Source of the DNA: an uncultured Oscillospiraceae bacterium
GTDB taxonomy: Bacteria > Bacillota > Clostridia > Oscillospirales > Ruminococcaceae
DNA: 10,864 bases
Assembly (NCBI GenBank): GCA_958427155.1
Contig: CAUABB010000035.1
Coordinates: 1 to 10,864 of the forward strand
Direction of reading: 5' to 3'
The notes below the pieces were generated by a model. The model was not told where the DNA came from, did no database searches, and saw nothing but the letters and a program-made list of their open reading frames with translations. Made by a program: the position numbers and the translations under genes. Below, one piece after another: positions 1 through 6,377 of the stretch; the first letter of the stretch is position 1, and each line of letters starts with the position of its first letter.

Positions 1-913
1 GGCGGAAATCCACTTTATCACAGGTTTTACGGGAAATTTTACGAATCTCCTTCAGGTTTTGGGCGGAGGTGGAAACATCCTCGCGCTCGCAGAAATCGGT
101 TCGATCTGGTCCGACAATCAAGTTCCCATGTACGGTCGGTGAGACCAGCACCCCTTTGCCGGCCCGGGACGGACACTGGAAAATCACCCGTTTTACGAGG
201 TTCCCTTGATTTTTATCCAAAAGATAATATTCACCTTTCGCGGGAGAAATGGAAAAATCGGCGGGAGCGATCATATTGTGAATGCGGTCAGCATAGATAC
301 CCGCGGCGATTACAAGATATTTCGCGTGAAGAACCTTTCCGTTTGCGGAGGTAACGGCATAGCTGTCGTTTTCGCGGGTAATTGCGGTAACTTCATGACC
401 GAAGTAATAGTCGGCACCATTTTGAACCGCATTCTCAACAAGGGCAATACAGAGCTCCCATGGATTGATAATTCCCGCGCTTGGCGCAAAAAGACTACAT
501 TTAATTTCAGGGTTCAGATTTGGCTCCAGTTTAAGAGTTTCCTCACCAGTCAGAATTTTAAGCCCCGGAACTCCATTTTCTTCCCCACGCTTAAAAAGAG
601 CGTGTACCGCGTTTTCTTCCTCTTGGTCTGTGGCGATTACAAGCGAACCGCATTCACTGTAGTGCGCCTGAAATTGTCTAGCTAACGCTTTAATCATTTG
701 ATTGCCCCGGACGTTATGAAACGCCATTTTGGTGCCGGGAAGGGGATCATAACCGGCGTGAATAATGGCGCTGTTGGCCTTGGTTGTTCCCTCAGCTGCG
801 TCATTTTCCTTGTCAATTATTGCGATGCGGAGTTGATACTTAGAAAGTTCATGTAATACGCAGCCTCCGCTGATACCAGCTCCGATTACAAGAACGTCGT
901 ATAATGGTTGCAT
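1..913 (-). CDS. FAD-dependent oxidoreductase, glycerol-3-phosphate dehydrogenase/LhgO-like (C-terminus cut by window edge)
   Basis: Reading the minus strand from an ATG at 913 gives 304 uninterrupted codons running off the window start. Residues 6-16 (DVLVIGAGISG) are a Rossmann FAD-binding motif, followed by an acidic strand end at IIDKE (32-36). The NSAIIHAGYDPLPGTKMA stretch (48-65) is typical of the DAO-fold group that includes anaerobic glycerol-3-phosphate dehydrogenases and L-2-hydroxyglutarate oxidase (COG0579-like). A second dinucleotide-binding strand, YLVIAAG, lies at 199-205. Such clostridial proteins usually run to about 480-500 residues and often end in a BFD-type [2Fe-2S] domain, which would lie outside the window. 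The start is supported by AAAGGAGGC at 918-926, five bases upstream. It is divergent from the phosphatase gene. The substrate (glycerol-3-phosphate or another hydroxy acid) cannot be decided here; the family call is firm. Confidence 0.88.
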   Translation of the reverse strand, partial: MQPLYDVLVIGAGISGGCVLHELSKYQLRIAIIDKENDAAEGTTKANSAIIHAGYDPLPGTKMAFHNVRGNQMIKALARQFQAHYSECGSLVIATDQEEENAVHALFKRGEENGVPGLKILTGEETLKLEPNLNPEIKCSLFAPSAGIINPWELCIALVENAVQNGADYYFGHEVTAITRENDSYAVTSANGKVLHAKYLVIAAGIYADRIHNMIAPADFSISPAKGEYYLLDKNQGNLVKRVIFQCPSRAGKGVLVSPTVHGNLIVGPDRTDFCEREDVSTSAQNLKEIRKISRKTCDKVDFR

Positions 914-946
914 AACTGCCTCCTTTGGGATAAGCTTTCATTTTTC

Positions 947-975
947 ATTTTAGCACATGAAGGTCTTGAGGAAAA
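947..975 (-). promoter_or_regulatory. Probable promoter of the FAD oxidoreductase gene
   Basis: On the minus strand there is a TG-extended -10 element, TGCTAAAAT (947-955). A weak -35, TTTTCC (970-975), lies 17 bases upstream. It sits about 35 bases ahead of the start codon at 913. The call rests on motif match only. Confidence 0.5.
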
Positions 976-1007
976 CCCTGAAAATACAAGAAACTATTTT
1001 TTCCGGT

Positions 1008-1036
1008 TTGCTTTTGGTTCAGGAATCCTGTATGAT
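1008..1036 (+). promoter_or_regulatory. Promoter of the histidine phosphatase gene
   Basis: A -35 box TTGCTT (1008-1013) and a -10 box TATGAT (1031-1036) are separated by 17 bases, a good sigma-A-type match. Transcription would start near 1043, leaving a short leader before the ATG at 1072. Confidence 0.6.
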
Positions 1037-1071
1037 AATAAAAGATAAATTTTTATGAAAAGGGTGTAGAA

Positions 1072-1797
1072 ATGAGAATTTTACTGATCCGTCACGGAGA
1101 CCCTGACTATACAGTTGATTCCCTGACGCCTAAAGGCTGGCGAGAAGCGGAACTTCTTTCAAAACGGCTTATCAAAGAAAAAATAAAAGAAATTTATTGT
1201 TCCCCCTTGGGTCGTGCCAAGGATACTGCGAGCCTTACGTTGAAAAAATTAGAAAGGAAGGCACAGATTCGTGACTGGCTTCGGGAGTTCGACGTTCCTG
1301 TAATCTTGCCCGATGGGAGAACAAAAACCAATTGTTGGGATTTAATGCCTTCTTACTGGACGGAAATTGAAGCGTTTTACGGAAAGACAAGCTGGTTGGA
1401 AACTGATTTAATGCGGTCTGGACCTGCAAAAGAACGATATCGTGAAGTAGCAAACGGAATTGATGGGATCCTTGCAGAATATGGTTATCTGAGAGAAGGA
1501 AATATCTACCGTACCTCTCTTGGAAATAGAGACACTGTTGCGTTGTTTTGTCATTTTGGAGTCACCTGTGTGATCCTCTCCTATCTGTTGGGGATTTCTC
1601 CTGTTCCGCTTTGGCAGGGATTTGTAGCCGCTCCGTCCTCGGTGACAACCCTTTATACAGAAGAGCGTGAAAAGGGTATTGCTGTTTTCAGATGCCAGTC
1701 TTTTGGAGATTTATCCCACCTTTATACTGCAGATGAACCACCAGCTTTTGCTGCCCGGTTTTGTGAAACCTATGAGAATTTTGATGAGCGGCATTAA
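1072..1797 (+). CDS. Histidine phosphatase family protein (phosphoglycerate mutase-like)
   Basis: This 241-residue protein opens with LLIRHGDPDY (4-13); RHG at 7-9 holds the His8 that would be transiently phosphorylated. It also has the phosphate-pocket segment IYCSPLGRAKDTA (41-53, Arg48), an acidic residue in WLREFD (Glu72) and the second catalytic histidine in LFCHFG (His161), so the catalytic set looks complete. It is somewhat longer than the roughly 200-residue simple members because of an aromatic-rich insert at about 80-120 (WDLMPSYW, WLETDLM), which may cap the active site. The substrate cannot be told from sequence; family members act on sugar phosphates, phosphoglycerate, cobalamin precursors and other phosphoesters. 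The ATG at 1072 follows AAAGGGTG at about 1058-1065. It appears to be a single-gene unit with its own promoter and a terminator after 1888. No signal peptide is visible, so it should be cytoplasmic. Confidence 0.9.
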   Translation: MRILLIRHGDPDYTVDSLTPKGWREAELLSKRLIKEKIKEIYCSPLGRAKDTASLTLKKLERKAQIRDWLREFDVPVILPDGRTKTNCWDLMPSYWTEIEAFYGKTSWLETDLMRSGPAKERYREVANGIDGILAEYGYLREGNIYRTSLGNRDTVALFCHFGVTCVILSYLLGISPVPLWQGFVAAPSSVTTLYTEEREKGIAVFRCQSFGDLSHLYTADEPPAFAARFCETYENFDERH

Positions 1798-1887
1798 TAT
1801 GCATAAAGAGGAGAAACTGTTCAGGCTTTCAAATCTGAGAAGGAGATAGGCAATCAACCTCGGAATTTTACAGATGAAGTTCATAAG

Positions 1888-1918
1888 AAACACCCCTGGG
1901 AGTTTTCAGGGGTGTTTT
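1888..1918. terminator. Bidirectional intrinsic terminator between convergent genes
   Basis: A perfect 11-bp stem (AAACACCCCTG at 1888-1898 with CAGGGGTGTTT at 1907-1917) closes an 8-base loop. It is T-rich on the plus-strand side and moderately so on the minus side (TTTCTTAT). It lies between the stop of the phosphatase gene (1797) and the stop of the regulator gene (1924), so it likely serves both. Confidence 0.8.
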
Positions 1919-1923
1919 AAGCT

Positions 1924-2844
1924 TTAATTCATATTTTTATATAACGCTTCAAACCGTATATCCTGATTGTAGTTCCCATAATCTTTTCCAAACAGAGTAA
2001 TTCCACCACAGGCAATACTGCGGGTACGGCTGATTGCAAAGCGCAGAATAATACTACTGCGAAAGTCAAGGTTAAGCATATCTACTGTCGTATCACTGAT
2101 TTTTGCTCCGTCAATAAAAACACCTTCTTCATTAATGGTAAGTACCTTTAAAACTCCAGATTTCGCCCAGCTGTCCGGCCACCAAGCTGGGGTGTAACGT
2201 CCGTTTCCACCAACAAAACTTCCAGAGCAACTCCAGAAGCCGAGAGGAATACCATTAATGGAAAAATTAATATTACCCGGATACTCTTCCCGTCCGGCGG
2301 GAACCTGAGAGGAGATTTCAAACGAAAATTTCATTTGCCTGAGTTTTTGCCCCTGTTTAATATAATTTGGAATCCGGTATTCCAGATATCCATTCGAGTA
2401 CCAGAGTATTCCAGCGTTGATCCGTTCAGGAGCGCCAAAGTAACGGGGATCATCCATCTCTCCAATCAAATTTTCTGAAGTAGCGAGGCCACAGGCCGGG
2501 TTAATGTCATAATTACAGTAGCTTCCGATTGGAATATCAGCAGCATAACTATTCAAAGCACAGGAACAGCGAAATGGATCAATTAAGACCTTGGTTTCCC
2601 GCAACGAGCAGATTTTCTGTGAACCCCGTTTCCCCGAGGAGTGAGTAATTTCAATAACCCCAGCATCTACCAGAAGCTTGATATGTGCCGTCATTGCGCC
2701 ATTTGTTACTTCTAGAACATCAGCGAGTTCGTTTAAATTCATCGACTTGTGTTCATGAAGAAGTTTAACAATTCGGATTCGAATTTCAGAGCCAAGCGCT
2801 TTGCAGAATAAATATGTTTCGTTTAAATTATTAATTTCTCTCAT
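1924..2844 (-). CDS. ArsR-like winged-helix transcriptional regulator with large C-terminal ligand-type domain
   Basis: This 306-residue protein starts with an ArsR-like winged helix: ALGSEIRIRIVKLLHEH (16-32) is the first helical part, LNELADVLEVTNGAMTAHIKLLVDAGVI (37-64) the helix-turn-helix, and EITHSSGKRGSQKICSL (65-81) the wing. The remaining 220 residues form a beta-rich domain with many aromatics (for example GFWSCSGSF at 202-210 and TPAWWPDSW at 218-226). I recall similar proteins as COG4189-type predicted regulators, poorly characterised. Four cysteines cluster at 93, 95, 110 and 118. I chose the ATG at 2844 because GGTGAT, complementary to the 16S tail, lies just upstream; a TTG at 2880 would add 12 residues but has no ribosome site. 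It is divergent from the GH127 gene and probably controls it, with the C-terminal domain sensing a sugar; that role is inferred from position. Confidence 0.82.
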   Translation of the reverse strand: MREINNLNETYLFCKALGSEIRIRIVKLLHEHKSMNLNELADVLEVTNGAMTAHIKLLVDAGVIEITHSSGKRGSQKICSLRETKVLIDPFRCSCALNSYAADIPIGSYCNYDINPACGLATSENLIGEMDDPRYFGAPERINAGILWYSNGYLEYRIPNYIKQGQKLRQMKFSFEISSQVPAGREEYPGNINFSINGIPLGFWSCSGSFVGGNGRYTPAWWPDSWAKSGVLKVLTINEEGVFIDGAKISDTTVDMLNLDFRSSIILRFAISRTRSIACGGITLFGKDYGNYNQDIRFEALYKNMN

Positions 2845-2913
2845 GGAATCACCGCTTTGACTGTAGGATTGTATGGACAATGTAATTATAAATATTTTAT
2901 AAAACCAAAAATG

Positions 2914-2942
2914 AGTATAACATATTTATTTATTTGAGTAAA
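2914..2942 (-). promoter_or_regulatory. Promoter of the ArsR-like regulator gene
   Basis: The minus strand carries TGTTATACT (2914-2922), a TG-extended -10 with TATACT. A TTTACT -35 box (2937-2942) lies 17 bases upstream. The start codon at 2844 is about 60 bases beyond the expected transcription start. Confidence 0.55.
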
Positions 2943-3172
2943 TGTGAATAATAACTATAGATTTTACTAAACTTTTGGAATAATAATAAAAAATAACGCC
3001 TTAAAATTATGTGTAGTTTTAGAAGCTTTTTCACATTGCTTTAGCCGATATAAAAACCATTTGGGATGCTTTGCTTTAGAGGTTGGTTGTGAAACTTTTA
3101 ATCGAGTTCCTGTAAGTTGTTTGATCCAATATTTTATCGGAAAATAATCCATGTTTTCGGCGATTGATTTGA

Positions 3173-3201
3173 TTGTTTTTTACGAGGGGCAATGCTATAA
3201 T
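3173..3201 (+). promoter_or_regulatory. Promoter of the GH127 glycosidase gene
   Basis: A TTGTTT -35 box (3173-3178) is followed after 17 bases by a perfect TATAAT -10 box (3196-3201), which also has a TGC extension (3193-3195). Transcription should begin around 3208, giving a leader of nearly 60 bases. It looks intrinsically strong, which suits control by a repressor. Confidence 0.75.
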
Positions 3202-3210
3202 GGCCTCGTA
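3181..3210. promoter_or_regulatory. Putative operator: inverted repeat around the -10 box
   Basis: TACGAGG (3181-3187) and CCTCGTA (3204-3210) form a perfect 7-bp inverted repeat with 16 bases between the arms. One arm lies in the -35/-10 spacer and the other just after the TATAAT box, reaching the expected transcription start. Because most of it would not be transcribed, it is better read as a DNA site than as an RNA hairpin. The arm centres are 23 bp apart, about two helical turns, as expected for a dimeric regulator. The divergent ArsR-like protein is the obvious candidate, but I see no second copy of the site at that gene's own promoter. Confidence 0.5.
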
Positions 3211-3264
3211 GTCGACTTCAAACGGCTTAAATGTTGAATTTTAAACGGAAAAGAGGAAACAGTT

Positions 3265-5199
3265 ATGCAAAATCGTCTTCGCTCTCTGCCTTTAAAGGAT
3301 ATAAAAATAGCCGATGCGTATTGGTCTCGCTATATTAAAAATGTTCATGCCGGGCTTATGTATCAGTGGGACGCTTTGAACGACCGACTTCCGGATACGG
3401 AGAAAAGCTATTGTATGCATAACTTTAAGGTAGCCGCTGGTCTGGAAGATGGAGAGTTCGGTGGAATGTGTTTTCAGGACAGTGACGTTGCAAAATGGCT
3501 GGAGGGTGTGGCGTTTTATCTGGAAATCAATTCAGATCCGGAACTTGAAAGGATAGCCGATGAAGCGATTGAGATTATTGGCAAAGCTCAGCAGGAAGAT
3601 GGCTATCTGAATACATATTATATCCTTGCTGAACCAGGAAAACGGTGGAGCAGCCTGCGAGATCGACATGAGCTTTACTGTGCGGGGCACTTTGTTGAAG
3701 CAGCTGTCGCTTACTATAACGCAACTGGAAAAGACCGGCTTTTAAAAATTATCTGTCGGTATGTTGATTTGATCTGTGATACTTTTGGTAGGGAAGAAGG
3801 AAAAATTCCGGGCTATCCGGGTCATCCAGAACTGGAGCTTGCCCTTGTAAAATTGTATCGAGTAACAGGTGAAAAGCGTTATCTTGATCTTGCCACTTAT
3901 TTTGTGAACGAACGGGGACAGCGTCCTCTTTATTTTGATATTGAAAAAGATCGGCCGGGTTATACCAGCGCGTTTGATCCCCGTATTTTTAACCATACCT
4001 ATTATCAGGTGCACGCGCCGATACGGGAACAGAAAACTGCGGAAGGGCACGCGGTGCGCAATGCTTATTTGTTTTCCGGTGTGGCGGATGTTGCTTATGA
4101 AACAGGAGATGAAGAGCTCCTTAAGACCTGTGAGGAGATTTTTAAAAATATCGCACAGAAACGGATGTATATTACGGGTAGCATTGGTTCTTCTGCGTCG
4201 GGAGAGCGTTTTAGCACCGACTATGACCTGCCGAACCATTCCAATTACTCAGAATCCTGTGCGTCAATCGCTCTGGCGATGTTTGCGCAGAGGATGTTTG
4301 AAATCGAAAGAGATTCCAAGTATGCGGACGTTATGGAGCGTGCTCTTTATAATACGGTTCTGGCGGGAATTTCATTAGAAGGCAACCGTTTCTTTTATGT
4401 AAATCCTCTTGAGGTAATTCCGGACGTTGACGAAAAAAATAACGATCTTCAGCATGTTAAAACCGAGCGGCAGAAGTGGTTTGGATGCGCCTGCTGCCCG
4501 CCGAATATTATCCGGACATTGGCTTCGATGGGGCAGTATATCTACGGAGTGGATGATGACAGTCTATTTGTCAATCTTTATATTTCTAATCAGTCTTCCT
4601 GTCAGATTGGTGAGCGTAAGGTTGATCTTTCAGTTCAAACTTTGTATCCTTTTAAGGGGGAAATTGAAATAAAGATAAAAACTGATTCGGATAAACCGTT
4701 TACCCTGGCGCTTCGACTTCCCCAGTTTGCTTTTCTTAATCGACTGACAGTTGGCGGTGCTCCTGCTCATGTGAAAATGGAGAAGGGATATCTTAAATTA
4801 GAACGGAATTGGAAAGGCGAAACGGTTATCCGCATGCTTCTGGATATGCCGGTGTTGCGTATTTATGCCAATCCGAAAGTGCGGGCGGATATCGGCAAAG
4901 TTGCGTTGGTTAAGGGTCCGGTTGTCTATTGTCTGGAGGAAGCGGATAACGGAGCTAATTTAGGAGCTTTTCAGCTGCCGGATGACGCCCTGCTTGAGGA
5001 AAACTATGACGAGAAGCTTTTTGGGGGAACGGTTATCATCTCGGCTGAGGGATTTAAAACGGTTGAGGACGGCGGAAGCCTTTACCGAACGGCTCCCCCG
5101 AAAAAGGAAAAAGCGGCGATGAAGTTTATACCATATTGTTATTGGAATAACCGGGGCAAAGGAGAGATGCTTGTTTGGGTTCGGAGAGAAACACGATAG
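3265..5199 (+). CDS. GH127-type beta-L-arabinofuranosidase (HypBA1-like)
   Basis: The 644-residue protein matches the Bifidobacterium longum HypBA1 pattern along its whole length (that enzyme has 658 residues), releasing L-arabinose from beta-L-arabinofuranosyl oligosaccharides. An (alpha/alpha)6-barrel region contains FGGMCFQDSDVAKWLE (65-80), QQEDGYLNTYY (109-119) and GHPELELALVKLY (186-198). By alignment from memory with HypBA1 Glu322, Glu338, Cys340, Cys417 and Cys418, the matching residues are Glu314 (SGERF), Glu330 and Cys332 (SESCAS), and Cys410 and Cys411 (GCACCP). Cys410 would be the nucleophile and the last four would hold the zinc. C-terminal beta-sandwich domains follow from about 430. 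There is no signal peptide, so it should act in the cytoplasm on imported sugar. The ATG follows AGAGGA at 3252-3257. GH127 also has members with other specificities (for example aceric acid release), so the exact substrate is less sure than the family. Confidence 0.93.
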   Translation: MQNRLRSLPLKDIKIADAYWSRYIKNVHAGLMYQWDALNDRLPDTEKSYCMHNFKVAAGLEDGEFGGMCFQDSDVAKWLEGVAFYLEINSDPELERIADEAIEIIGKAQQEDGYLNTYYILAEPGKRWSSLRDRHELYCAGHFVEAAVAYYNATGKDRLLKIICRYVDLICDTFGREEGKIPGYPGHPELELALVKLYRVTGEKRYLDLATYFVNERGQRPLYFDIEKDRPGYTSAFDPRIFNHTYYQVHAPIREQKTAEGHAVRNAYLFSGVADVAYETGDEELLKTCEEIFKNIAQKRMYITGSIGSSASGERFSTDYDLPNHSNYSESCASIALAMFAQRMFEIERDSKYADVMERALYNTVLAGISLEGNRFFYVNPLEVIPDVDEKNNDLQHVKTERQKWFGCACCPPNIIRTLASMGQYIYGVDDDSLFVNLYISNQSSCQIGERKVDLSVQTLYPFKGEIEIKIKTDSDKPFTLALRLPQFAFLNRLTVGGAPAHVKMEKGYLKLERNWKGETVIRMLLDMPVLRIYANPKVRADIGKVALVKGPVVYCLEEADNGANLGAFQLPDDALLEENYDEKLFGGTVIISAEGFKTVEDGGSLYRTAPPKKEKAAMKFIPYCYWNNRGKGEMLVWVRRETR

Positions 5200-5264
5200 A
5201 AATAAAGAGAATTTTTAAGAAAATAAAAGAAATAAGGATATAAGCTGAAATAATAAGAATTTTT

Positions 5265-5300
5265 GTAAAAAGCTGACGTTTTATAACGTTAGCTTTTTAC
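5265..5300. terminator. Terminator after the glycosidase gene
   Basis: A 16-bp stem (5265-5280 with 5285-5300, one G-U pair) closes a four-base loop TTAT. Its outer part is an A-tract opposite a T-tract (AAAAAGCT / AGCTTTTT), so it can end transcription in either direction. It lies 65 bases past the GH127 stop and isolates that gene from the transporter genes. The 5200-5264 stretch before it is A-rich and holds nothing I recognise. Confidence 0.75.
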
Positions 5301-5302
5301 TG

Positions 5303-5311
5303 TGCTAAAAT
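5303..5311 (+). promoter_or_regulatory. Probable extended -10 promoter of the binding-protein gene
   Basis: TGCTAAAAT (5303-5311) is a TG-extended -10 element, the same nonamer as upstream of the FAD oxidoreductase gene. The -35 region falls inside the preceding terminator stem and has no good match, so it would depend on the extension. The expected leader is short, about 40 bases. Confidence 0.45.
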
Positions 5312-5355
5312 ATAAAATGAATTGGTGTTAAAAAATAAGAGAGAGGGAATGACAC

Positions 5356-6150
5356 TTGAAAAAGATTACTAGAGTTCTTTCAGTTGTTGCCGCCGGCGTT
5401 TTGGCGTTAACTCTGTTCGGAGGATGCGACAATTCACAGGAAAATGGAGACGATGCTGCTAAGACACAATTTGTTCTTGGACTGGACGACAGTTTTCCAC
5501 CGATGGGCTTCCGGGATGATGACAACAATATTGTAGGTTTCGATATCGATTTGGCGCAGGCTGTCTGTGATGAGTTGGGAATGGAACTGGTTACCCAGCC
5601 AATTTCTTGGAATGCCAAGGAGATGGAATTGAACAATGGCAATGTTGATTGCCTTTGGAACGGTTTGAGTGTCGATGCTGAACGGCAAGAGAAAATGTGC
5701 CTGTCTGAACCGTATATGGAAAACCATATGGTCGTAGTTGTCAACAAAGGTTCTGAAATTATGACCCGTGAGGATTTAATTGGGAAAAAGGTAGGCGTTC
5801 AGAAAGGTTCTACAGCGCTGAAAGCGGCTCAGGATGATGAGTTTATCAGTCAGTCTGACCTTGTAGAGTATGATAACAATGTTCTTGCTTTAACGGATTT
5901 GCCGACCGGCCGGATTGATGCGATCGTTTTGGATGAAGTAGTGGCGAACTATATGATTAAAGAAGATCAGGATAAATATGTTGTCCTTGATGACTTCTTG
6001 AGCGCGGAGGAGTACGCCATCGCTTTCAAGAAAGGAAACGACGAGCTTAAAAACAAGGTTGACGAGGCAATTGATAAGCTGGTTGAAAATGGAAAAGCGG
6101 CTGAGATTTCAGAAAAATGGTTTGGCAAGGATGTTTTGCTGAAAAACTAG
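5356..6150 (+). CDS. Amino acid ABC transporter substrate-binding lipoprotein (SBP family 3)
   Basis: This is a 264-residue extracellular binding protein, presumably anchored to the membrane by lipid. MKKITRVLSVVAAGVLALTL is a basic-then-hydrophobic signal, and LFGGC (20-24) is a lipobox with Cys24 as the lipidated residue. The mature part has SBP family 3 marks: FPPMGF (47-52), GFDIDLAQAV (61-70), the carboxylate-binding Arg110 in SVDAERQEKM, GVQKGST (147-153), and Asp193 in IVLDEVVANYM, the usual alpha-amino contact. This points to a polar amino acid; which one cannot be read from sequence. The start is TTG: AGAGGG at 5342-5347 is 8 bases away, and this frame alone gives the signal peptide. 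An ATG at 5349 is in another frame and closes after seven codons. A strong terminator follows at once, separating it from the permease and ATPase genes it should work with. Confidence 0.92.
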   Translation: MKKITRVLSVVAAGVLALTLFGGCDNSQENGDDAAKTQFVLGLDDSFPPMGFRDDDNNIVGFDIDLAQAVCDELGMELVTQPISWNAKEMELNNGNVDCLWNGLSVDAERQEKMCLSEPYMENHMVVVVNKGSEIMTREDLIGKKVGVQKGSTALKAAQDDEFISQSDLVEYDNNVLALTDLPTGRIDAIVLDEVVANYMIKEDQDKYVVLDDFLSAEEYAIAFKKGNDELKNKVDEAIDKLVENGKAAEISEKWFGKDVLLKN

Positions 6151-6182
6151 ATTTTACTGGACAAACTGGTGCGAAAAATGAT

Positions 6183-6217
6183 AAAATAAGGCATGATTTA
6201 TCATGCCTTATTTTTTT
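6183..6217 (+). terminator. Strong intrinsic terminator after the binding-protein gene
   Basis: A perfect 14-bp stem (6183-6196 with 6201-6214) closes a TTTA loop, and the T-run extends to 6217. It lies between the binding-protein and permease genes. It may set a higher transcript level for the binding protein, with limited read-through into the rest of the operon, or protect the 3' end of the message. Confidence 0.88.
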
Positions 6218-6321
6218 GTTTGGATCACGAAAATGATTAAAATGGGTTTGGTATTTGGTAGGAAACGGTGTGGAAGGGTCAGGCGTTGTTGTGGCGGCGC
6301 CTAAATTTATGACTTGTTTTC

Positions 6322-6350
6322 TTTTGCTTGGTAAAGCATTACTGTAAGAT
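6322..6350 (+). promoter_or_regulatory. Weak candidate promoter before the permease gene
   Basis: TTTTGC (6322-6327) and TAAGAT (6345-6350) are 17 bases apart and lie just upstream of the permease ribosome site. The match is modest, but some promoter is expected here because of the terminator at 6183-6217. The rest of 6218-6321 shows no recognisable element. Confidence 0.25.
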
Positions 6351-6377
6351 TGTTCTGAAACGGGAGGTCGTTCACGG

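Larger units (their letters stand above)
2845..3264. other. Divergent AT-rich intergenic region between regulator and glycosidase
   Basis: These 420 bases hold the two divergent promoters (2914-2942 and 3173-3201) and no convincing gene. The middle part, about 2945-3170, is AT-rich and contains a 9-bp direct repeat TTGCTTTAG (3036-3044 and 3071-3079) and a 7-bp inverted repeat TTTCACA/TGTGAAA (3029-3035 and 3088-3094). A 61-codon open frame on the minus strand (2967-3152) has no ribosome-binding site and no family resemblance I can see, so I leave it out. The length is greater than two promoters need, so further regulator sites or a decayed gene could lie here. Confidence 0.5.

Noticed and set aside
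139..685. Plus-strand open frames in the first 700 bases
   Set aside because: They lie opposite a continuous minus-strand FAD oxidoreductase frame with clear motifs and have no family features.
1798..1873. Purine-rich AAAGAGGAGAAA and AAGGAGATA sequences after the phosphatase gene, which look like ribosome sites
   Set aside because: No ATG, GTG or TTG at a suitable distance opens a frame of useful length; the only short frame from 1873 runs through the terminator hairpin.
2967..3152. 61-codon minus-strand open frame in the divergent spacer
   Set aside because: No ribosome-binding site before its ATG, no recognisable family, and AT-rich sequence that readily gives such frames. Mentioned only as part of the spacer.
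3742..4239. 165-codon minus-strand frame inside the glycosidase gene
   Set aside because: It is a shadow of the GH127 coding sequence, whose plus-strand motifs are intact throughout; no ribosome site or motif supports it.
5349..5372. ATG mini-frame of seven codons overlapping the start of the binding-protein gene
   Set aside because: It is out of frame with the gene and only one base from the Shine-Dalgarno sequence, whereas the TTG at 5356 has normal spacing and yields a clear lipoprotein signal.
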